Source: Megasphaera elsdenii
GTDB taxonomy: Bacteria; Bacillota; Negativicutes; Veillonellales; Megasphaeraceae
Direction: 5' to 3'
Assembly (NCBI RefSeq): GCF_020539865.1
Contig: NZ_JAJBQV010000005.1
Coordinates: 1 to 64,000 of the forward strand
DNA length: 64,000 nucleotides
Shown here: piece after piece, positions 1 to 10,983 of the stretch
Numbering within the stretch: position 1 is the first letter of the stretch
Layout: the number at the start of each line of letters is the position of its first letter
Made by a program: the position numbers and the translations under genes
The notes under the pieces: generated by a model
What the model saw: the letters and a program-made list of their open reading frames with translations, nothing else
Database searches by the model: none
Told to the model about the DNA's origin: nothing

Positions 1-13
1 GAAAGAAGACTGC

Positions 14-43
14 AACAAAATGAGCTAAAAAGCTCATTTTGTT
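14..43 (-). terminator. Hairpin downstream of rpoC
   Basis: A perfect 13-bp inverted repeat with a 4-base loop (AACAAAATGAGCT / AGCTCATTTTGTT) lies 18 bases past the rpoC stop. The stem ends in TTTTGTT on the minus strand but the U-run after it is weak, so it may terminate the rpoBC transcript only partly. Confidence 0.55.
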
Positions 44-60
44 ACAGCCCCTTTTACTTT

Positions 61-3000
61 TTAATGTCCGGCTTCCGGTGTCGTATCGGCACTTTCTGGT
101 GCGTCTACGGGGTTGCCTTCTTCGTCTTCATAGCTGATAGACGGGACGGTCTTTACGACCTTGATCTTGCGGTAACGGCTCATACCCGTACCAGCCGGGA
201 TGAGTTTACCGATGATGACGTTTTCTTTGAGGCCCAGGAGCGGGTCGATCTTGCCTTTAATAGCAGCATCGGTCAGGACACGAGTCGTTTCCTGGAAGGA
301 TGCAGCCGACAGGAAGGAATCCGTTGCCAGTGCGGCCTTAGTGATACCGAGGAGCATCGGTTTGCCGATAGCCGGTTTGCCACCATTGCTTTCGATGCGC
401 TTGTTCATGTCTTCAAAGATGTTGACGTCGATATAATCGCCTGGCAATACATCGGCATCGCCAGCGTCTTCAATCTTCATCTTGCGCAGCATCTGGCGTA
501 CGATGACTTCGATGTGCTTATCATTGATACCAACACCTTGGGATTTGTATACTTTCTGTACTTCGTATACGAGGTACCGCTGAGTAGCTTCGACACCCAA
601 AATGTGCAGGATATCGTGGGGGTTGATAGAGCCAGCCGTGATACGGCTGCCCTTTTCGATGACATCGCCTTCGTGTACGACAAGGTGCGAGCCGAAAGGA
701 ATAGTGTAGCTCCGTTCTTCGCCGTCCTTGGACGTAACGTGGACGATGTTGATATCATGATGGTCTTCTTTTTCCGTAATCGATACGGTACCGCTGATTT
801 CCGTGACGATAGCATTGCCCTTCGGCTTACGAGCTTCAAACAATTCTTCGACACGAGGAAGACCCTGGGTAATATCGCCAGCCGTTGCGACACCGCCCGT
901 ATGGAAGGTACGCATGGTCAGCTGTGTGCCCGGTTCGCCGATGGACTGAGCCGCAATGGTGCCGACCGATTCGCCGACATTGACTTTGCCGCCCGTACCG
1001 AGGTCGCGGCCATAGCACTTCGCGCAGACGCCATAACGGCTGCGGCAGGTGAGGACGCTGCGGATCCGGACTTTATCATAGTATTTTGCAATTTCTTTGG
1101 CCTGGTCTGCCATGATTTCTTCGTTGAGAGCTACGATGACTTCACCCGTTTCCGGATTGACCAGGGTTTCGGCAGCCGTACGGCCTTCGATACGTTCTTC
1201 CAGCGATTCGATGACGCCGTTGCCGCTGTCTTCGACGATAGCCGTGACTTCGACGCCGCGGATGTCATTGTTGCGGACCTTGACTTCATCGACGTCGCTG
1301 TTGAGGATGCGGTCGATGGCATCTTCCGTAAGTGGCGTACCTTTGGCGCAGATTTCAATGCCATTAGAATCAATGACATCCTTTTCGACGGTCTTGCCGA
1401 GCATATTTTCCGCCATGGATTTGCGGATAGCTGCGCGGAAGCCTTCTTCCGGTGCGCCGAGGGAAACCGTTTCGATGACGTTAGTGTGATTCAAGTCATC
1501 GTTGATATCCATCTGGCTGCCGCGGAGGTAGAGTTTCGGAATCTGGTGTTCAATAACCGTATCCATATCGTCGTTAGTCAAGAGATGTTCTACCGGGAAG
1601 ATGATGTCCCCTGTTTCCGGATCTGCTACATCGCGAGCCAAGACGCGGCCGATAAGCTTGTCGCGCAGGAGGTTGACAGCCTGGCGGCACGAGCTGGCCA
1701 GACGAGCCCGTTCGCGGACGAGGTCGATGCCGAATACGTCGCAGTCATCTTCGCGGACGATGACGTCCTGAGAAACGTCGACGAGACGACGGGTCAAATA
1801 ACCCGAATCAGCTGTACGCAGTGCCGTATCGGCCAAGCCTTTACGGGCACCATGGGACGAGGTGAAGTAGTCCAATACAGACAGGCCTTCACGGAAGTTC
1901 GCTTTAATCGGCAAGTCGATGATACGGCCCGACGGGTCAGCCATCAAGCCACGCATGCCGGCAACCTGACGAATCTGGTCACGGCTGCCTCGAGCGCCGG
2001 AATCAGCCATCATGAAGATCGAGTTGAACGGGTCCATATTATCCATCATGACATCCGTAACGTCTTCTGTAGCCTGTTTCCAGATTTCGACACTCTTGTT
2101 ATAGCGTTCATCTTCGGTAATCAAGCCGCGCTGATACATGGCATAGGCATTCTGGACTTTCTTGTCAGCTTTGTCGAGGATATCCCACTTTTCTTCCGGG
2201 ATCTGAATGTCCGAAATAGCGATGGACATACCGGCCTGACGAGCGTAATGGTAACCGATGGCCTTGATTTTATCCAAAAGTTCTGCCGTCTTGGTATTGC
2301 CGACGAGATGGAAGCAGGCATCGACGAGTTTGCCGATCTGTTTCTTGCTCATGAGGACACCCAGGCAGTTGACGTCGACATATTCTTTGTCTTTCTTGAA
2401 TTCAGCCACAGCGGCTTCGTCGATCTTGCGTTTTGGCAAGGGGCGCGTAGCCGTGAGGTCGACGCCAAATTTTTCTTTCAACTGCGAGAAACCATAGTCG
2501 TGGATATGGCCGTCTTCGTCTTTGATCTTGACGAAGTGGGACCAATCGATGAGGCCGTTTTCATAAGCGAAGACCGTATCTTTCGGGTCCGTGAAGACCA
2601 TGATCTTATCCGTATGGAAGAGGCGCAGTGGTTCATAAATCTGGTAATTGTAGAGCAGCTTGCCTGCTGTCGTTTCGATGAGGCCGTGACCAGGGATACG
2701 GACCTTGATCAGGGCTTCGATGTCGATGACTTTGGCATCGTAAGCAAGCATGACTTCATCGTAGTTGGAGAAAATCTTGCCTTCGCCTTTGGCAGCCGGT
2801 TTGACCAATGTCAAGTAATAAGCACCGAGGACCATGTCCTGTGTCGGGACAGCGACCGGTTTGCCGTCTTTCGGAGCCAAGATGTTATGGGACGAAAGCA
2901 TGAGCGTCCGGGCTTCAGACTGGGCTTCTACGGAAAGAGGCAGATGGCAGGCCATCTGGTCACCGTCGAAGTCGGCGTTGAATGCCGTGCAGACCAGCGG

Positions 3001-4317
3001 ATGCAATTTGATGGCGCGGCCTTCCCAAAGAATCGGTTCGAAAGCCTGGATACCCAAACGATGCAGTGTCGGGGCGCGGTTCAAGAGAACAGGATGTTCC
3101 TTGATGACGTCTTCCAAGACGTCCCAGACTTCACTATTGACGCGTTCGACTTTCTTCTTAGCGTTTTTGATATTCGTAGCAATGCCCTTTTCGACAAGTT
3201 TCTTCATGACGAAAGGCTTGAAGAGTTCCAGTGCCATTTCTTTCGGCAAGCCGCACTGATGCATCTTCATTTCCGGACCGACAACGATAACCGAACGGCC
3301 AGAGTAGTCGACACGTTTACCGAGCAAGTTCTGACGGAAACGGCCCTGTTTCCCTTTCAGCATATCCGACAGGGATTTCAAAGGACGGTTGCCCGGGCCC
3401 GTGACCGGACGGCCGCGGCGGCCATTATCGATGAGGGCGTCGACAGCTTCCTGGAGCATACGTTTTTCGTTGCGGACGATGATGTCCGGCGCGCCGAGTT
3501 CCAAAAGGCGGCTCAGGCGGTTGTTACGGTTAATGACCCGGCGATAGAGATCGTTCAGGTCGGACGTGGCGAAGCGGCCACCATCGAGCTGTACCATTGG
3601 GCGCAGTTCCGGCGGGATGACCGGGATGACATCCATGATCATCCATTCCGGTTTATTGCCAGAGTGGCGGAAAGCTTCGACGACTTCCAGTCGGCGGATA
3701 GCACGGACACGGCGCTGGCCCGACGAATCGCGGAGTTCATCGCGAAGCTGTTTGTCCAACTGGTCCAGATCCAGGCCCTGCAGCAGTTCTTTGATAGCTG
3801 CAGCGCCCATGCCGACGCGGAATTTATCACCGTACATATCCAGATACTGACGATATTCCGTTTCCGTCATCAGCTGCTGCTTAGAAAGCGGCGTATCACC
3901 CGGATCGAGGACGATGTACGAGGCGAAGTATAAGACTTTTTCCAGCGAACGGGGAGAAATATCGAGGATCAGGCCCATCCGGCTGGGGATACCTTTAAAA
4001 TACCAAATATGAGATACCGGTGTAGCCAGTTTAATATGACCCATCCGTTCTCGACGGACTTTGGCGCGCGTGACTTCGACGCCGCAGCGGTCGCAGACGA
4101 CACCTTTATACCGGATACGTTTGTATTTGCCGCAATGACATTCCCAGTCCTTTGTCGGCCCAAAAATGCGTTCGCAGAACAACCCGTCCCGTTCCGGTTT
4201 CAATGTACGGTAATTGATTGTTTCTGGTTTCTTGACTTCCCCGTGGGACCATTCGAGGATCTTTTCCGGCGAAGCAAGACCAATCCGCATGGAATCGAAT
4301 TCATTCACATCAAGCAC
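61..4317 (-). CDS. rpoC: RNA polymerase beta' subunit
   Basis: This is the beta' subunit of DNA-dependent RNA polymerase, 1418 aa, a normal length for Firmicutes without large insertions. The N-terminal zinc-binding cysteines are C60, C62, C75 and C78. The absolutely conserved active-site motif NADFDGDQ, which holds the catalytic Mg2+, is at about residues 447-454. The bridge-helix and trigger-loop regions follow (for example [18 protein letters not shown]). The start is a GTG at 4317, eight bases after GGGAG, giving [20 protein letters not shown], the usual RpoC opening. It lies 26 bases downstream of rpoB and must be cotranscribed with it. No rpsL follows in the 60 bases that remain before the window edge. 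Confidence 0.98.
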   Translation of the reverse strand: MLDVNEFDSMRIGLASPEKILEWSHGEVKKPETINYRTLKPERDGLFCERIFGPTKDWECHCGKYKRIRYKGVVCDRCGVEVTRAKVRRERMGHIKLATPVSHIWYFKGIPSRMGLILDISPRSLEKVLYFASYIVLDPGDTPLSKQQLMTETEYRQYLDMYGDKFRVGMGAAAIKELLQGLDLDQLDKQLRDELRDSSGQRRVRAIRRLEVVEAFRHSGNKPEWMIMDVIPVIPPELRPMVQLDGGRFATSDLNDLYRRVINRNNRLSRLLELGAPDIIVRNEKRMLQEAVDALIDNGRRGRPVTGPGNRPLKSLSDMLKGKQGRFRQNLLGKRVDYSGRSVIVVGPEMKMHQCGLPKEMALELFKPFVMKKLVEKGIATNIKNAKKKVERVNSEVWDVLEDVIKEHPVLLNRAPTLHRLGIQAFEPILWEGRAIKLHPLVCTAFNADFDGDQMACHLPLSVEAQSEARTLMLSSHNILAPKDGKPVAVPTQDMVLGAYYLTLVKPAAKGEGKIFSNYDEVMLAYDAKVIDIEALIKVRIPGHGLIETTAGKLLYNYQIYEPLRLFHTDKIMVFTDPKDTVFAYENGLIDWSHFVKIKDEDGHIHDYGFSQLKEKFGVDLTATRPLPKRKIDEAAVAEFKKDKEYVDVNCLGVLMSKKQIGKLVDACFHLVGNTKTAELLDKIKAIGYHYARQAGMSIAISDIQIPEEKWDILDKADKKVQNAYAMYQRGLITEDERYNKSVEIWKQATEDVTDVMMDNMDPFNSIFMMADSGARGSRDQIRQVAGMRGLMADPSGRIIDLPIKANFREGLSVLDYFTSSHGARKGLADTALRTADSGYLTRRLVDVSQDVIVREDDCDVFGIDLVRERARLASSCRQAVNLLRDKLIGRVLARDVADPETGDIIFPVEHLLTNDDMDTVIEHQIPKLYLRGSQMDINDDLNHTNVIETVSLGAPEEGFRAAIRKSMAENMLGKTVEKDVIDSNGIEICAKGTPLTEDAIDRILNSDVDEVKVRNNDIRGVEVTAIVEDSGNGVIESLEERIEGRTAAETLVNPETGEVIVALNEEIMADQAKEIAKYYDKVRIRSVLTCRSRYGVCAKCYGRDLGTGGKVNVGESVGTIAAQSIGEPGTQLTMRTFHTGGVATAGDITQGLPRVEELFEARKPKGNAIVTEISGTVSITEKEDHHDINIVHVTSKDGEERSYTIPFGSHLVVHEGDVIEKGSRITAGSINPHDILHILGVEATQRYLVYEVQKVYKSQGVGINDKHIEVIVRQMLRKMKIEDAGDADVLPGDYIDVNIFEDMNKRIESNGGKPAIGKPMLLGITKAALATDSFLSAASFQETTRVLTDAAIKGKIDPLLGLKENVIIGKLIPAGTGMSRYRKIKVVKTVPSISYEDEEGNPVDAPESADTTPEAGH

Positions 4318-4343
4318 TAATACCGCTCCCTTCTATCGACTCG

Positions 4344-7300
4344 TTATTCATCATCTTCAGTAGTATCATCCTCGTCAGCCTGTTCAGCTTCGGCGACGGC
4401 ATCGAGGCTCATGGCGCTCATGATGTCATCTTCATCGCCGTTAGCGACGGGTTCCTGTTTTTCGCCTTCTTCTCCTTCGGCAGGAGCGTCTTCAGCCGGT
4501 GCTGCCGGTGTTTCCGGACCATTTTCACCTTCCATGACGCGGCGGAGTTCATCGGTCTGTTCCGGTTCCGTTTCATCGTCATCATCGAGTTCCTTGATAA
4601 CGACTTCTTCGCCGTCTTCGTTCAGGATCTGGACGTCGAGGCCGATGGCCTGGAGTTCTTTGAGCAAGACCTTGAACGATTCCGGTACGCCCGGTTCAGG
4701 AATATTTTCACCTTTAACGATCTTTTCGTAAGCCTTGACACGGCCGACGACATCGTCAGATTTAACAGTCAGCATTTCCTGGAGGGTATAGGCTGCGCCA
4801 TACGCTTCCAGAGCCCAGACTTCCATTTCACCGAAACGCTGGCCGCCGAACTGGGCTTTACCACCGAGCGGCTGCTGTGTGACCAGGGAGTACGGGCCGG
4901 TCGAACGAGCATGGATCTTGTCGTCGACGAGGTGATGCAGTTTGAGGAAGTACGTGTAACCAACAGTGACGCGGCGGTCCATCGGTTCACCTGTACGGCC
5001 ATCGTAGAGGACGGATTTGCCGTCTTCCGGCAGGCCTGCAATCTTCAGGGCTTCAAAGACGTCTTCAGCCTGAGCGCCGTCGAAGACCGGCGTGGCAATA
5101 TGGATACCAGCGACATCCGGTTTCGGCATGCCGTACTTATCGAAATCGTAACCGGCAGCGCGCAATTTTTCTTCCAGGCCCGGATCCATTTCCTTGATCT
5201 GTTTGCCCAATTCATGGACAGCCCAGCCAAGGTGAGTTTCCAAAATCTGCCCGATATTCATACGAGACGGTACGCCTAAGGGGTTCAGGACGATCTGAAC
5301 CGGCGTGCCATCGGGCAGGAAAGGCATATCTTCCTGACGCATGACGCGGGAAACGACACCTTTGTTACCATGACGGCCGGACATCTTGTCGCCTTCGTGA
5401 ATCTTACGTTTCTGGGCGATGTAGACGCGGACCAAGCGATTTACGCCAGGCGGCAATTCATCGTTATTTTCACGGGAGAAGATGCGGACGTTGACGACTT
5501 TACCCGATTCACCATGAGGTACACGCAACGACGTATCGCGGACTTCGCGTTCCTTGTCGCCGAAGATGGCACGCAGCAGGCGTTCTTCCGGTGTCAGTTC
5601 CGTTTCGCCTTTTGGCGTGACTTTGCCGACCAGGACGTCGCCGGGGAAGACGTCGGCACCAACCATGATGATGCCGTTTTCGTCGAGATTCTTCGTGCTT
5701 TCTTCACTGACATTGGGGATTTCACGGGTAATTTCTTCCGAACCCAATTTCGTGTCACGGGCATCACATTCGTATTCTTCGATGTGGATGGATGTGTAGA
5801 GGTCGTTCTTCGGGAGTTCTTCACTGAGGAGAACGGCGTCTTCGTAGTTATAGCCTTCCCAAGGCATGTAGGCTACGAGGATGTTGTAACCGAGAGCTAA
5901 TTCGCCGCCGTCTGTAGCCATGCCGTCAGCCAGGACCTGGCCTTCTGTGACCTTTTCGTTCTTATAGACCAAGGGGCGCTGGTTGATGCAGGTACTCTGG
6001 TTGGAGCGGACGAATTTGATGAGTTTATATGTATCGACAGAACCAGAATCTGTACGGACCTGGATAGTGTCGCCAGTAACGCGGGATACGACGCCGCTGT
6101 GTTTAGCCAGGACGCAGACGCCGGAGTCACAAGCCGTCTTATATTCCATACCGGTACCGACGAGCGGAGCCTGTGTGCGCAGCAAAGGTACAGCCTGGCG
6201 CTGCATGTTCGCACCCATGAGGGCACGGTTCGCATCGTCGTTTTCCAGGAAGGGGATCATAGATGTACCGACGGAAACGACTTCCTTAGGCGATACGTCC
6301 ATGAAGTCGACGCGGTCAGCCCGGAATTCACGGGTATCTTCACCGTGACGGCAGGCAACACGTTCATGGACGAAGTGGCCATCTTCGGTCAGCGGTTCGT
6401 TGGCCTGAGCGATGACGTACTGTTCTTCTTCATCAGCTGTGATGTAGTGGACATCTTCCGTGACGACGCCCGTTTCTTTATCGACACGGCGGTACGGGGC
6501 TTCAATAAAGCCGAATTCGTTGACTTTCCCGAAGCAAGCCAAGGACGAAATCAAGCCGATGTTCGGGCCTTCAGGCGTTTCTACCGGGCACATACGGCCG
6601 TAGTGAGAATGATGGACGTCGCGGACTTCAAACCCTGCCCGTTCACGGGACAAACCGCCAGGACCAAGGGCACTCAGGCGGCGTTTGTGCGTGATTTCTG
6701 CCAACGGGTTGGTCTGGTCCATGAACTGGGACAGCTGGCTGGAACCAAAGAATTCTTTAATGGCAGCGACGACAGGACGGATGTTGATCAAGACCTGCGG
6801 CGTAATGCTTTCGGCATCCTGGATGGTCATGCGTTCGCGGACGACGCGTTCCATACGAGTCAGGCCGATGCGGAACTGGTTCTGCAGGAGTTCGCCAACA
6901 CAGCGCAGACGACGGTTGCCCAAATGGTCGATGTCGTCAACAGTGCCGAAGCCGTCCATGAGGTTGAGGAGATAACTGATGTGGGCGATGATGTCTTCTC
7001 GGGTAATGGTGCGGTGGTCATACGGAAGGTCGCTGTTGTTGCAGATAATCTTGTAGACCGAGCCGTCCTGTTTTTCGACGAAGGCTTCGACGAGGCCGCC
7101 GCCGTCGCCAGCAGGTGCACCATCAGCGATTTCGCGATGGAAGACGCCGCTTTCGCGGATTTTTTCGACTTCTGCCGAGCCGATTTCCGTACGAGCATCG
7201 ACGATGACTTCCCCTGTTTCAGGGTTGACGATCGGTTCGTGCAAGGTCAAGCCGAAGAGGCGGCGTTCCCAACCGAGTTTCTTGCCGGCTTTGTAACGGC

Positions 7301-8105
7301 CAACGCGGGCCATATCATAACGGCGCGGGTCGAAGAAAAGGCCTTCAAAGAGATTGCGGGCACTTTCAACGGTCGGCGGTTCACCGGGGCGGAGTTTCTT
7401 ATAGATTTCAACGAGGGCTTCGTCCTGGTTTTCCGTTGTATCTTTTTCAAACGTAGCCTTCAGGCGCTTATCGTCGAAAAAGAGTTCGAGAATGTCAGCG
7501 TTCGACGACCAGCCCAGTGCACGGATGAGGACCGTGACGGGAATCTTGCGGTTACGGTCGATACGAGCATAGACGATGTCGTTGGCATCTGTTTCCAATT
7601 CGATCCAAGCCCCACGGTTCGGGATAACCGTCGAATTGTACAGGCGGATGCCCATCGGGTCGATTTCACGTCCGTAGTAGACGCCTGGAGAACGTACGAG
7701 CTGGCTGACGATAACGCGTTCTGCCCCATTGATAATGAAGGTACCTGTATCGGTAATCAGCGGGAAATCACCCATGAATACTTCCTGGTCCTTGATTTCA
7801 CCTGTTTCGTGATTGACAAGACGGATCTGGACGCGGAGCGGTGCGGCGTAGGTCGTATCGCGTTCCTTACATTCACGAATGTCGTACTTCGGTTCCCCTA
7901 ATTTAAAATTCTCGAAGGATAAAGACAGGTTACCCGATGCATCTTCGATGGGAGAAATGTCTTTGAAGATATCTTTCAGTCCCTTTTCCAGGAACCATTC
8001 GTAGGATTTATTCTGTAAATCCAACAAATGAGGCATTTTCAAGACCTCGTTAATCTTAGCATACGTGTATCGAGTCCTTTTCCCTACTTGTACAGGTTTG
8101 AACAT
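4344..8105 (-). CDS. rpoB: RNA polymerase beta subunit
   Basis: This is the beta subunit of RNA polymerase, 1253 aa. The rifampicin-pocket region is visible as [29 protein letters not shown] (here broken by the reader's limit: [13 protein letters not shown] then [16 protein letters not shown]), followed by [20 protein letters not shown] sequence. The Mg-proximal [13 protein letters not shown] motif is present. The core ends near residue 1170, and the last roughly 80 residues are an acidic, low-complexity tail rich in Asp, Glu, Ala and Pro, which many orthologues lack or carry shorter. The ATG at 8105 follows GGGGTGAAG. The gene has its own promoter and is preceded by tyrS, not by rplJL. Confidence 0.98.
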   Translation of the reverse strand: MFKPVQVGKRTRYTYAKINEVLKMPHLLDLQNKSYEWFLEKGLKDIFKDISPIEDASGNLSLSFENFKLGEPKYDIRECKERDTTYAAPLRVQIRLVNHETGEIKDQEVFMGDFPLITDTGTFIINGAERVIVSQLVRSPGVYYGREIDPMGIRLYNSTVIPNRGAWIELETDANDIVYARIDRNRKIPVTVLIRALGWSSNADILELFFDDKRLKATFEKDTTENQDEALVEIYKKLRPGEPPTVESARNLFEGLFFDPRRYDMARVGRYKAGKKLGWERRLFGLTLHEPIVNPETGEVIVDARTEIGSAEVEKIRESGVFHREIADGAPAGDGGGLVEAFVEKQDGSVYKIICNNSDLPYDHRTITREDIIAHISYLLNLMDGFGTVDDIDHLGNRRLRCVGELLQNQFRIGLTRMERVVRERMTIQDAESITPQVLINIRPVVAAIKEFFGSSQLSQFMDQTNPLAEITHKRRLSALGPGGLSRERAGFEVRDVHHSHYGRMCPVETPEGPNIGLISSLACFGKVNEFGFIEAPYRRVDKETGVVTEDVHYITADEEEQYVIAQANEPLTEDGHFVHERVACRHGEDTREFRADRVDFMDVSPKEVVSVGTSMIPFLENDDANRALMGANMQRQAVPLLRTQAPLVGTGMEYKTACDSGVCVLAKHSGVVSRVTGDTIQVRTDSGSVDTYKLIKFVRSNQSTCINQRPLVYKNEKVTEGQVLADGMATDGGELALGYNILVAYMPWEGYNYEDAVLLSEELPKNDLYTSIHIEEYECDARDTKLGSEEITREIPNVSEESTKNLDENGIIMVGADVFPGDVLVGKVTPKGETELTPEERLLRAIFGDKEREVRDTSLRVPHGESGKVVNVRIFSRENNDELPPGVNRLVRVYIAQKRKIHEGDKMSGRHGNKGVVSRVMRQEDMPFLPDGTPVQIVLNPLGVPSRMNIGQILETHLGWAVHELGKQIKEMDPGLEEKLRAAGYDFDKYGMPKPDVAGIHIATPVFDGAQAEDVFEALKIAGLPEDGKSVLYDGRTGEPMDRRVTVGYTYFLKLHHLVDDKIHARSTGPYSLVTQQPLGGKAQFGGQRFGEMEVWALEAYGAAYTLQEMLTVKSDDVVGRVKAYEKIVKGENIPEPGVPESFKVLLKELQAIGLDVQILNEDGEEVVIKELDDDDETEPEQTDELRRVMEGENGPETPAAPAEDAPAEGEEGEKQEPVANGDEDDIMSAMSLDAVAEAEQADEDDTTEDDE

Positions 8106-8140
8106 GCTGATTCTTCACCCCTTATAAAAAGTAAATCATT

Positions 8141-8168
8141 ATGATAGCGTTGTACAGCGCCGTGTAAA
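8141..8168 (-). promoter_or_regulatory. Candidate rpoBC promoter
   Basis: On the minus strand TTTACA (8163-8168) is followed after 16 bases by TATCAT (8141-8146), about 36 bases upstream of the rpoB start codon. It lies just after the tyrS terminator, so it fits as the principal promoter of rpoBC. The spacer is one base short of ideal. Confidence 0.55.
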
Positions 8169-8173
8169 GCGAC

Positions 8174-8216
8174 AAAAAAGCAAGGCTCTCAGACGATTTG
8201 AACCTTGCTTAATTTT
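8174..8216. terminator. Bidirectional terminator after tyrS
   Basis: An 8-bp stem AAGCAAGG / CCTTGCTT (8178-8210) is flanked by an A-run on the left and a T-run on the right. On the minus strand it ends the tyrS transcript before the rpoB promoter. Confidence 0.75.
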
Positions 8217-8225
8217 TTGCTCACC

Positions 8226-8237
8226 GGAAGCGCTTCC
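8226..8237. repeat. 12-bp perfect palindrome downstream of tyrS
   Basis: GGAAGCGCTTCC is a perfect palindrome in the 135-base stretch between the tyrS stop and the terminator. The rest of this stretch is AT-rich and holds no gene. The palindrome could be a protein site or chance; nothing else supports a role. Confidence 0.3.
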
Positions 8238-8343
8238 TCCATGTATCTCATAATATCAATTGAACATTTTTGCAATGAGTCATTATAGCATAGTAAAACG
8301 CTTCTGTCAATATTTTATTTTAACAATTCCCTAATTTTTTCAA

Positions 8344-9600
8344 TTACTGATGGACCCGGGCCAAAGTGTATTTCTTCTTCCCTTTGCGGACGATGACGAA
8401 CTTGCCATTAGAATTCTTATGGGGTTTGACGATTTCGTCGAGGGATGTGACTTTGACACCGTTGATAGTGACAGCCCCGTGGGTGATGTCTTCTCGGGCC
8501 TGGCGTTTCGATTTGTAAATCTGGGAATCGACGAGCCAATTGACGACATCCTTATCTTCATTAGAAACGTCGACAGTAGGCATCTTGCCAAAGGCCTGTT
8601 CCAATTCGCTTTCTGAAAGGTCAGCGATACTGCCGTGATACAGGGCTTCCGTAATATTCTGGGCTTCCTTCAAAGCTTCCGGGCTGTGGACGAAAGTCGT
8701 AACTTCTTCAGCCAAGCGGCGCTGGGCCAAGCGTTTTTCCGGTTCTTTTTCGACGGCTTCCGCCAAGGCGTCGATTTCTTCCTTGCTGAGGAAGGTAAAG
8801 TATTTCAAGTATTTGACGACGTCCGCATCGTCCTGATTGAGCCAGAACTGATAGAATTCAAAGGGCGATGTCTTTTCCGAGTCGAGCCAGACAGCGCCAC
8901 CGGCAGTCTTACCGAACTTGGTGCCATCCGATTTCAGCATAAGGGGAATCGTCAAGCCATAGGCTTTAGCTTCGCTGCCGTGTATCTTGCGGATCGTGTC
9001 GATACCGGCCGTGATGTTGCCCCACTGGTCGGCGCCACCGATCTGCAGCTGGACATCATTATGGGCGAAGAGGTGTTCAAAGTCGATGGACTGGAGGATC
9101 TGATAGGAAAATTCCGTAAAGGAAATGCCGGCTTCCAGGCGGCTGGCAACGACTTCTTTGCTGAGCATGATGTTGACGCTGAATAATTTGCCGTAATCGC
9201 GGAGGAAGTCGAGAAGGCTGATCTGGCTGAGCCAGTCATAGTTATTGACAAAAGTGATGTTTTCCGAATCGCCGAAAAGATGCATGAACTGAGCTTTCAA
9301 TTTTTCGGCATTGGCCTTGATTTTATCAAGGGTCTGGAGCTGGCGTTCCGTCTTTCGGCCGCTCGGGTCCCCGATGGCACCGGTACCGCCACCGATGACG
9401 ACATAAGGATGATGACCGGCGTTGGCAAAGCGTTTGAGCATCATAAAGGGGATCAAGTGGCCAATATGCATGCTGTCGCCTGTCGGGTCGACACCGCAAT
9501 AGAGGGAAATGCTCTTTTCTTCCGTAAGCTTCCGCAACCCTTCTTCATCTGTCATCTGATTGACGGCACCGCGCCAAGACAATTCATCAATGATATTCAT
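8344..9600 (-). CDS. tyrS: Tyrosyl-tRNA synthetase
   Basis: This class I aminoacyl-tRNA synthetase charges tRNA-Tyr in the cytoplasm. The 418-aa length is typical of the bacterial TyrS type. The HIGH signature is at residues 45-48 (GDSMHIGHL), the KMSKS-equivalent reads KFGKT within LKSDGTKFGKTAGG, and the C-terminal S4-like RNA-binding domain is recognisable in SKRQAREDITHGAVTINGVKV. The ATG at 9600 is preceded by AAAGGAG. It has a short leader, and no T-box is present even though this gene is often T-box controlled in Firmicutes. It sits alone, with its own promoter upstream and a terminator downstream. Confidence 0.97.
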   Translation of the reverse strand: MNIIDELSWRGAVNQMTDEEGLRKLTEEKSISLYCGVDPTGDSMHIGHLIPFMMLKRFANAGHHPYVVIGGGTGAIGDPSGRKTERQLQTLDKIKANAEKLKAQFMHLFGDSENITFVNNYDWLSQISLLDFLRDYGKLFSVNIMLSKEVVASRLEAGISFTEFSYQILQSIDFEHLFAHNDVQLQIGGADQWGNITAGIDTIRKIHGSEAKAYGLTIPLMLKSDGTKFGKTAGGAVWLDSEKTSPFEFYQFWLNQDDADVVKYLKYFTFLSKEEIDALAEAVEKEPEKRLAQRRLAEEVTTFVHSPEALKEAQNITEALYHGSIADLSESELEQAFGKMPTVDVSNEDKDVVNWLVDSQIYKSKRQAREDITHGAVTINGVKVTSLDEIVKPHKNSNGKFVIVRKGKKKYTLARVHQ

Positions 9601-9641
9601 CGAATTCGCTCCTTTGTATAAGAAATGATAAGTTATACCCC

Positions 9642-9670
9642 ATTATAACGATATGAGCGGGTTACGTCAA
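9642..9670 (-). promoter_or_regulatory. tyrS promoter
   Basis: TTGACG (9665-9670) and a perfect TATAAT (9642-9647), read on the minus strand, are separated by 17 bases. The start would give a leader of about 35 bases. Confidence 0.8.
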
Positions 9671-9822
9671 TGTGCGTAATCCTCCATTGGCGTTTGCAGG
9701 CCGCAGGCCGTTGGCGCCCTTTATGGGGCGCGCTGTTCGCAGGTCGCAAAACCATGCCACATCAGCCCGCTTGGGGTATGACTGACTGGTCGCGGCGTCA
9801 CCGCCGCATCCGAGTCCGAGGG
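9671..9822. other. GC-rich intergenic stretch with two hairpins
   Basis: Between nhaA and the tyrS promoter there is no gene. Two short GC-rich hairpins are visible: GCGCCC/GGGCGC (9714-9731) and GCGGCG/CGCCGC (9792-9807). The latter, 16 bases past the nhaA stop, could slow or end nhaA transcription, but no U-run follows. Confidence 0.4.
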
Positions 9823-10938
9823 CTACTGGCTGATTCGGTTCACAATGAAGCCGCCGAGGATGGCCGCTGTAAGGGACGCGGCAATGATAGCGGTCTTGGC
9901 CGTCATCAGGACCGGGTTGCCGGAAAAGGCCAGGCCAGCGATGAACAGGGACATCGTGAAGCCGATGCCGGCCAAGAGGCCGACGGCCCAGAAGTGTTTC
10001 ATTGTCAGGCCCGCTGGCAGAGAGGCCCCTTTCAAGGCGGTCAGCAGCCAGACGGCCAGGCCGATGCCGATAGGTTTGCCCAAGACGAGGCCGCCCAGGA
10101 TGCCTAATCCCGGTGCCGACACTAGATTAGCCAGGCCACTCAGGTCGAGGCGGATGCCGGCATTGGCCAAGGCGAAGACGGGCATGATAATGAAAGCTGA
10201 TACCGGCGTCAAAGCATGTTCCGCCCGCAGCAGCAGCCCCGGTCTCCCATCTTTTCCGGGGATGGCTGGCATGGCGAAGCCCGTAAGGACGCCGGCCATA
10301 GTCGGATGGATGCCGCCGTAGAAAAAGGCCAGCCAGATAAGCACTCCGCCGACAGCGTAAAGCCAGGCCGATTGCCAGTTTTTGCGACACGCAGCCAACA
10401 TCAGCAGCCAGACGACGAGGCCTCCGGCCAGGGCCGGAAGATTGAGGGCACCGGCATAAAAGACGGCGATGACGACGATACCGCCGAGATCATCGACGAT
10501 AGCCAAGGCCGTCAAAAAGACGACGAGGCTGCGCGGTGCCTTAGGAGCCGTTAGGGACAGGACACCTAGGGAAAAGGCGATATCCGTCGCCATAGGGATG
10601 CCCCAGCCGCCGGCCGTCGGCTGGCCGGCATTGCACAGGCCATAAATCGCAGCCGGTACGAGCATTCCGCCCAAGGCAGCAGCCATGGGCAGCATCGCCG
10701 CTGACGGGGATTTCAATTCTCCATAGAGGAATTCCCGCTTCACTTCAGCACCGACGACGAAGAAAAACAAAGCCATGACGGCGTCGTTGATCCAGTGCAG
10801 CAAAGACATATGCGTCCCTGCCGGCAGCGGAGACTGGAGCCAGTGTTCATAAACGGGACCGAAGGGAGAATTAGAGATGGCCATGGCCAGTACGGCACAG
10901 GCAATGAGTAACAGTCCGCTTAACGATTCTCGTTTCAT
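9823..10938 (-). CDS. nhaA: Na+/H+ antiporter NhaA
   Basis: This membrane antiporter exports Na+ in exchange for H+ and serves pH and sodium homeostasis. The 371-aa protein is almost entirely hydrophobic helices. The paired transport aspartates are D149-D150 in ALAIVDDLGG, equivalent to E. coli D163/D164. A further conserved Asp is at D119 in MATDIAFS. It is slightly shorter than E. coli NhaA (388 aa), mainly at the C terminus. The ATG at 10938 follows AAGGAGG. It lies 44 bases downstream of fbp, separated by a GC-rich palindrome, so readthrough from fbp is possible. Confidence 0.96.
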   Translation of the reverse strand: MKRESLSGLLLIACAVLAMAISNSPFGPVYEHWLQSPLPAGTHMSLLHWINDAVMALFFFVVGAEVKREFLYGELKSPSAAMLPMAAALGGMLVPAAIYGLCNAGQPTAGGWGIPMATDIAFSLGVLSLTAPKAPRSLVVFLTALAIVDDLGGIVVIAVFYAGALNLPALAGGLVVWLLMLAACRKNWQSAWLYAVGGVLIWLAFFYGGIHPTMAGVLTGFAMPAIPGKDGRPGLLLRAEHALTPVSAFIIMPVFALANAGIRLDLSGLANLVSAPGLGILGGLVLGKPIGIGLAVWLLTALKGASLPAGLTMKHFWAVGLLAGIGFTMSLFIAGLAFSGNPVLMTAKTAIIAASLTAAILGGFIVNRISQ

Positions 10939-10954
10939 AGTTCCTCCTTAATTA

Positions 10955-10983
10955 GGCGGGCCGCCTTTCAGGTCGGCCCCTAC
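10955..10983. repeat. Dispersed palindromic repeat, copy 1
   Basis: A member of the GGCGGGC...GCCCCTAC family: GGCGGGCCGCC, five bases, then GGTCGGCCCCTAC. On the minus strand it can fold as GGGCCGACC...GGCGGCCC between fbp and nhaA. It abuts the fbp stop codon. Confidence 0.6.

Noticed and set aside
64-3933. A 1289-codon open frame on the plus strand opposite rpoC, and similar long frames opposite rpoB, lcdA and pct
   Set aside because: They are exact antisense shadows of conserved genes. They arise from codon bias (few sense codons that read as stops in reverse), have no ribosome sites and give no recognisable protein.
9601-9671. Possible T-box leader for tyrS
   Set aside because: The promoter leaves a leader of only about 35 bases, with no T-box sequence or terminator.
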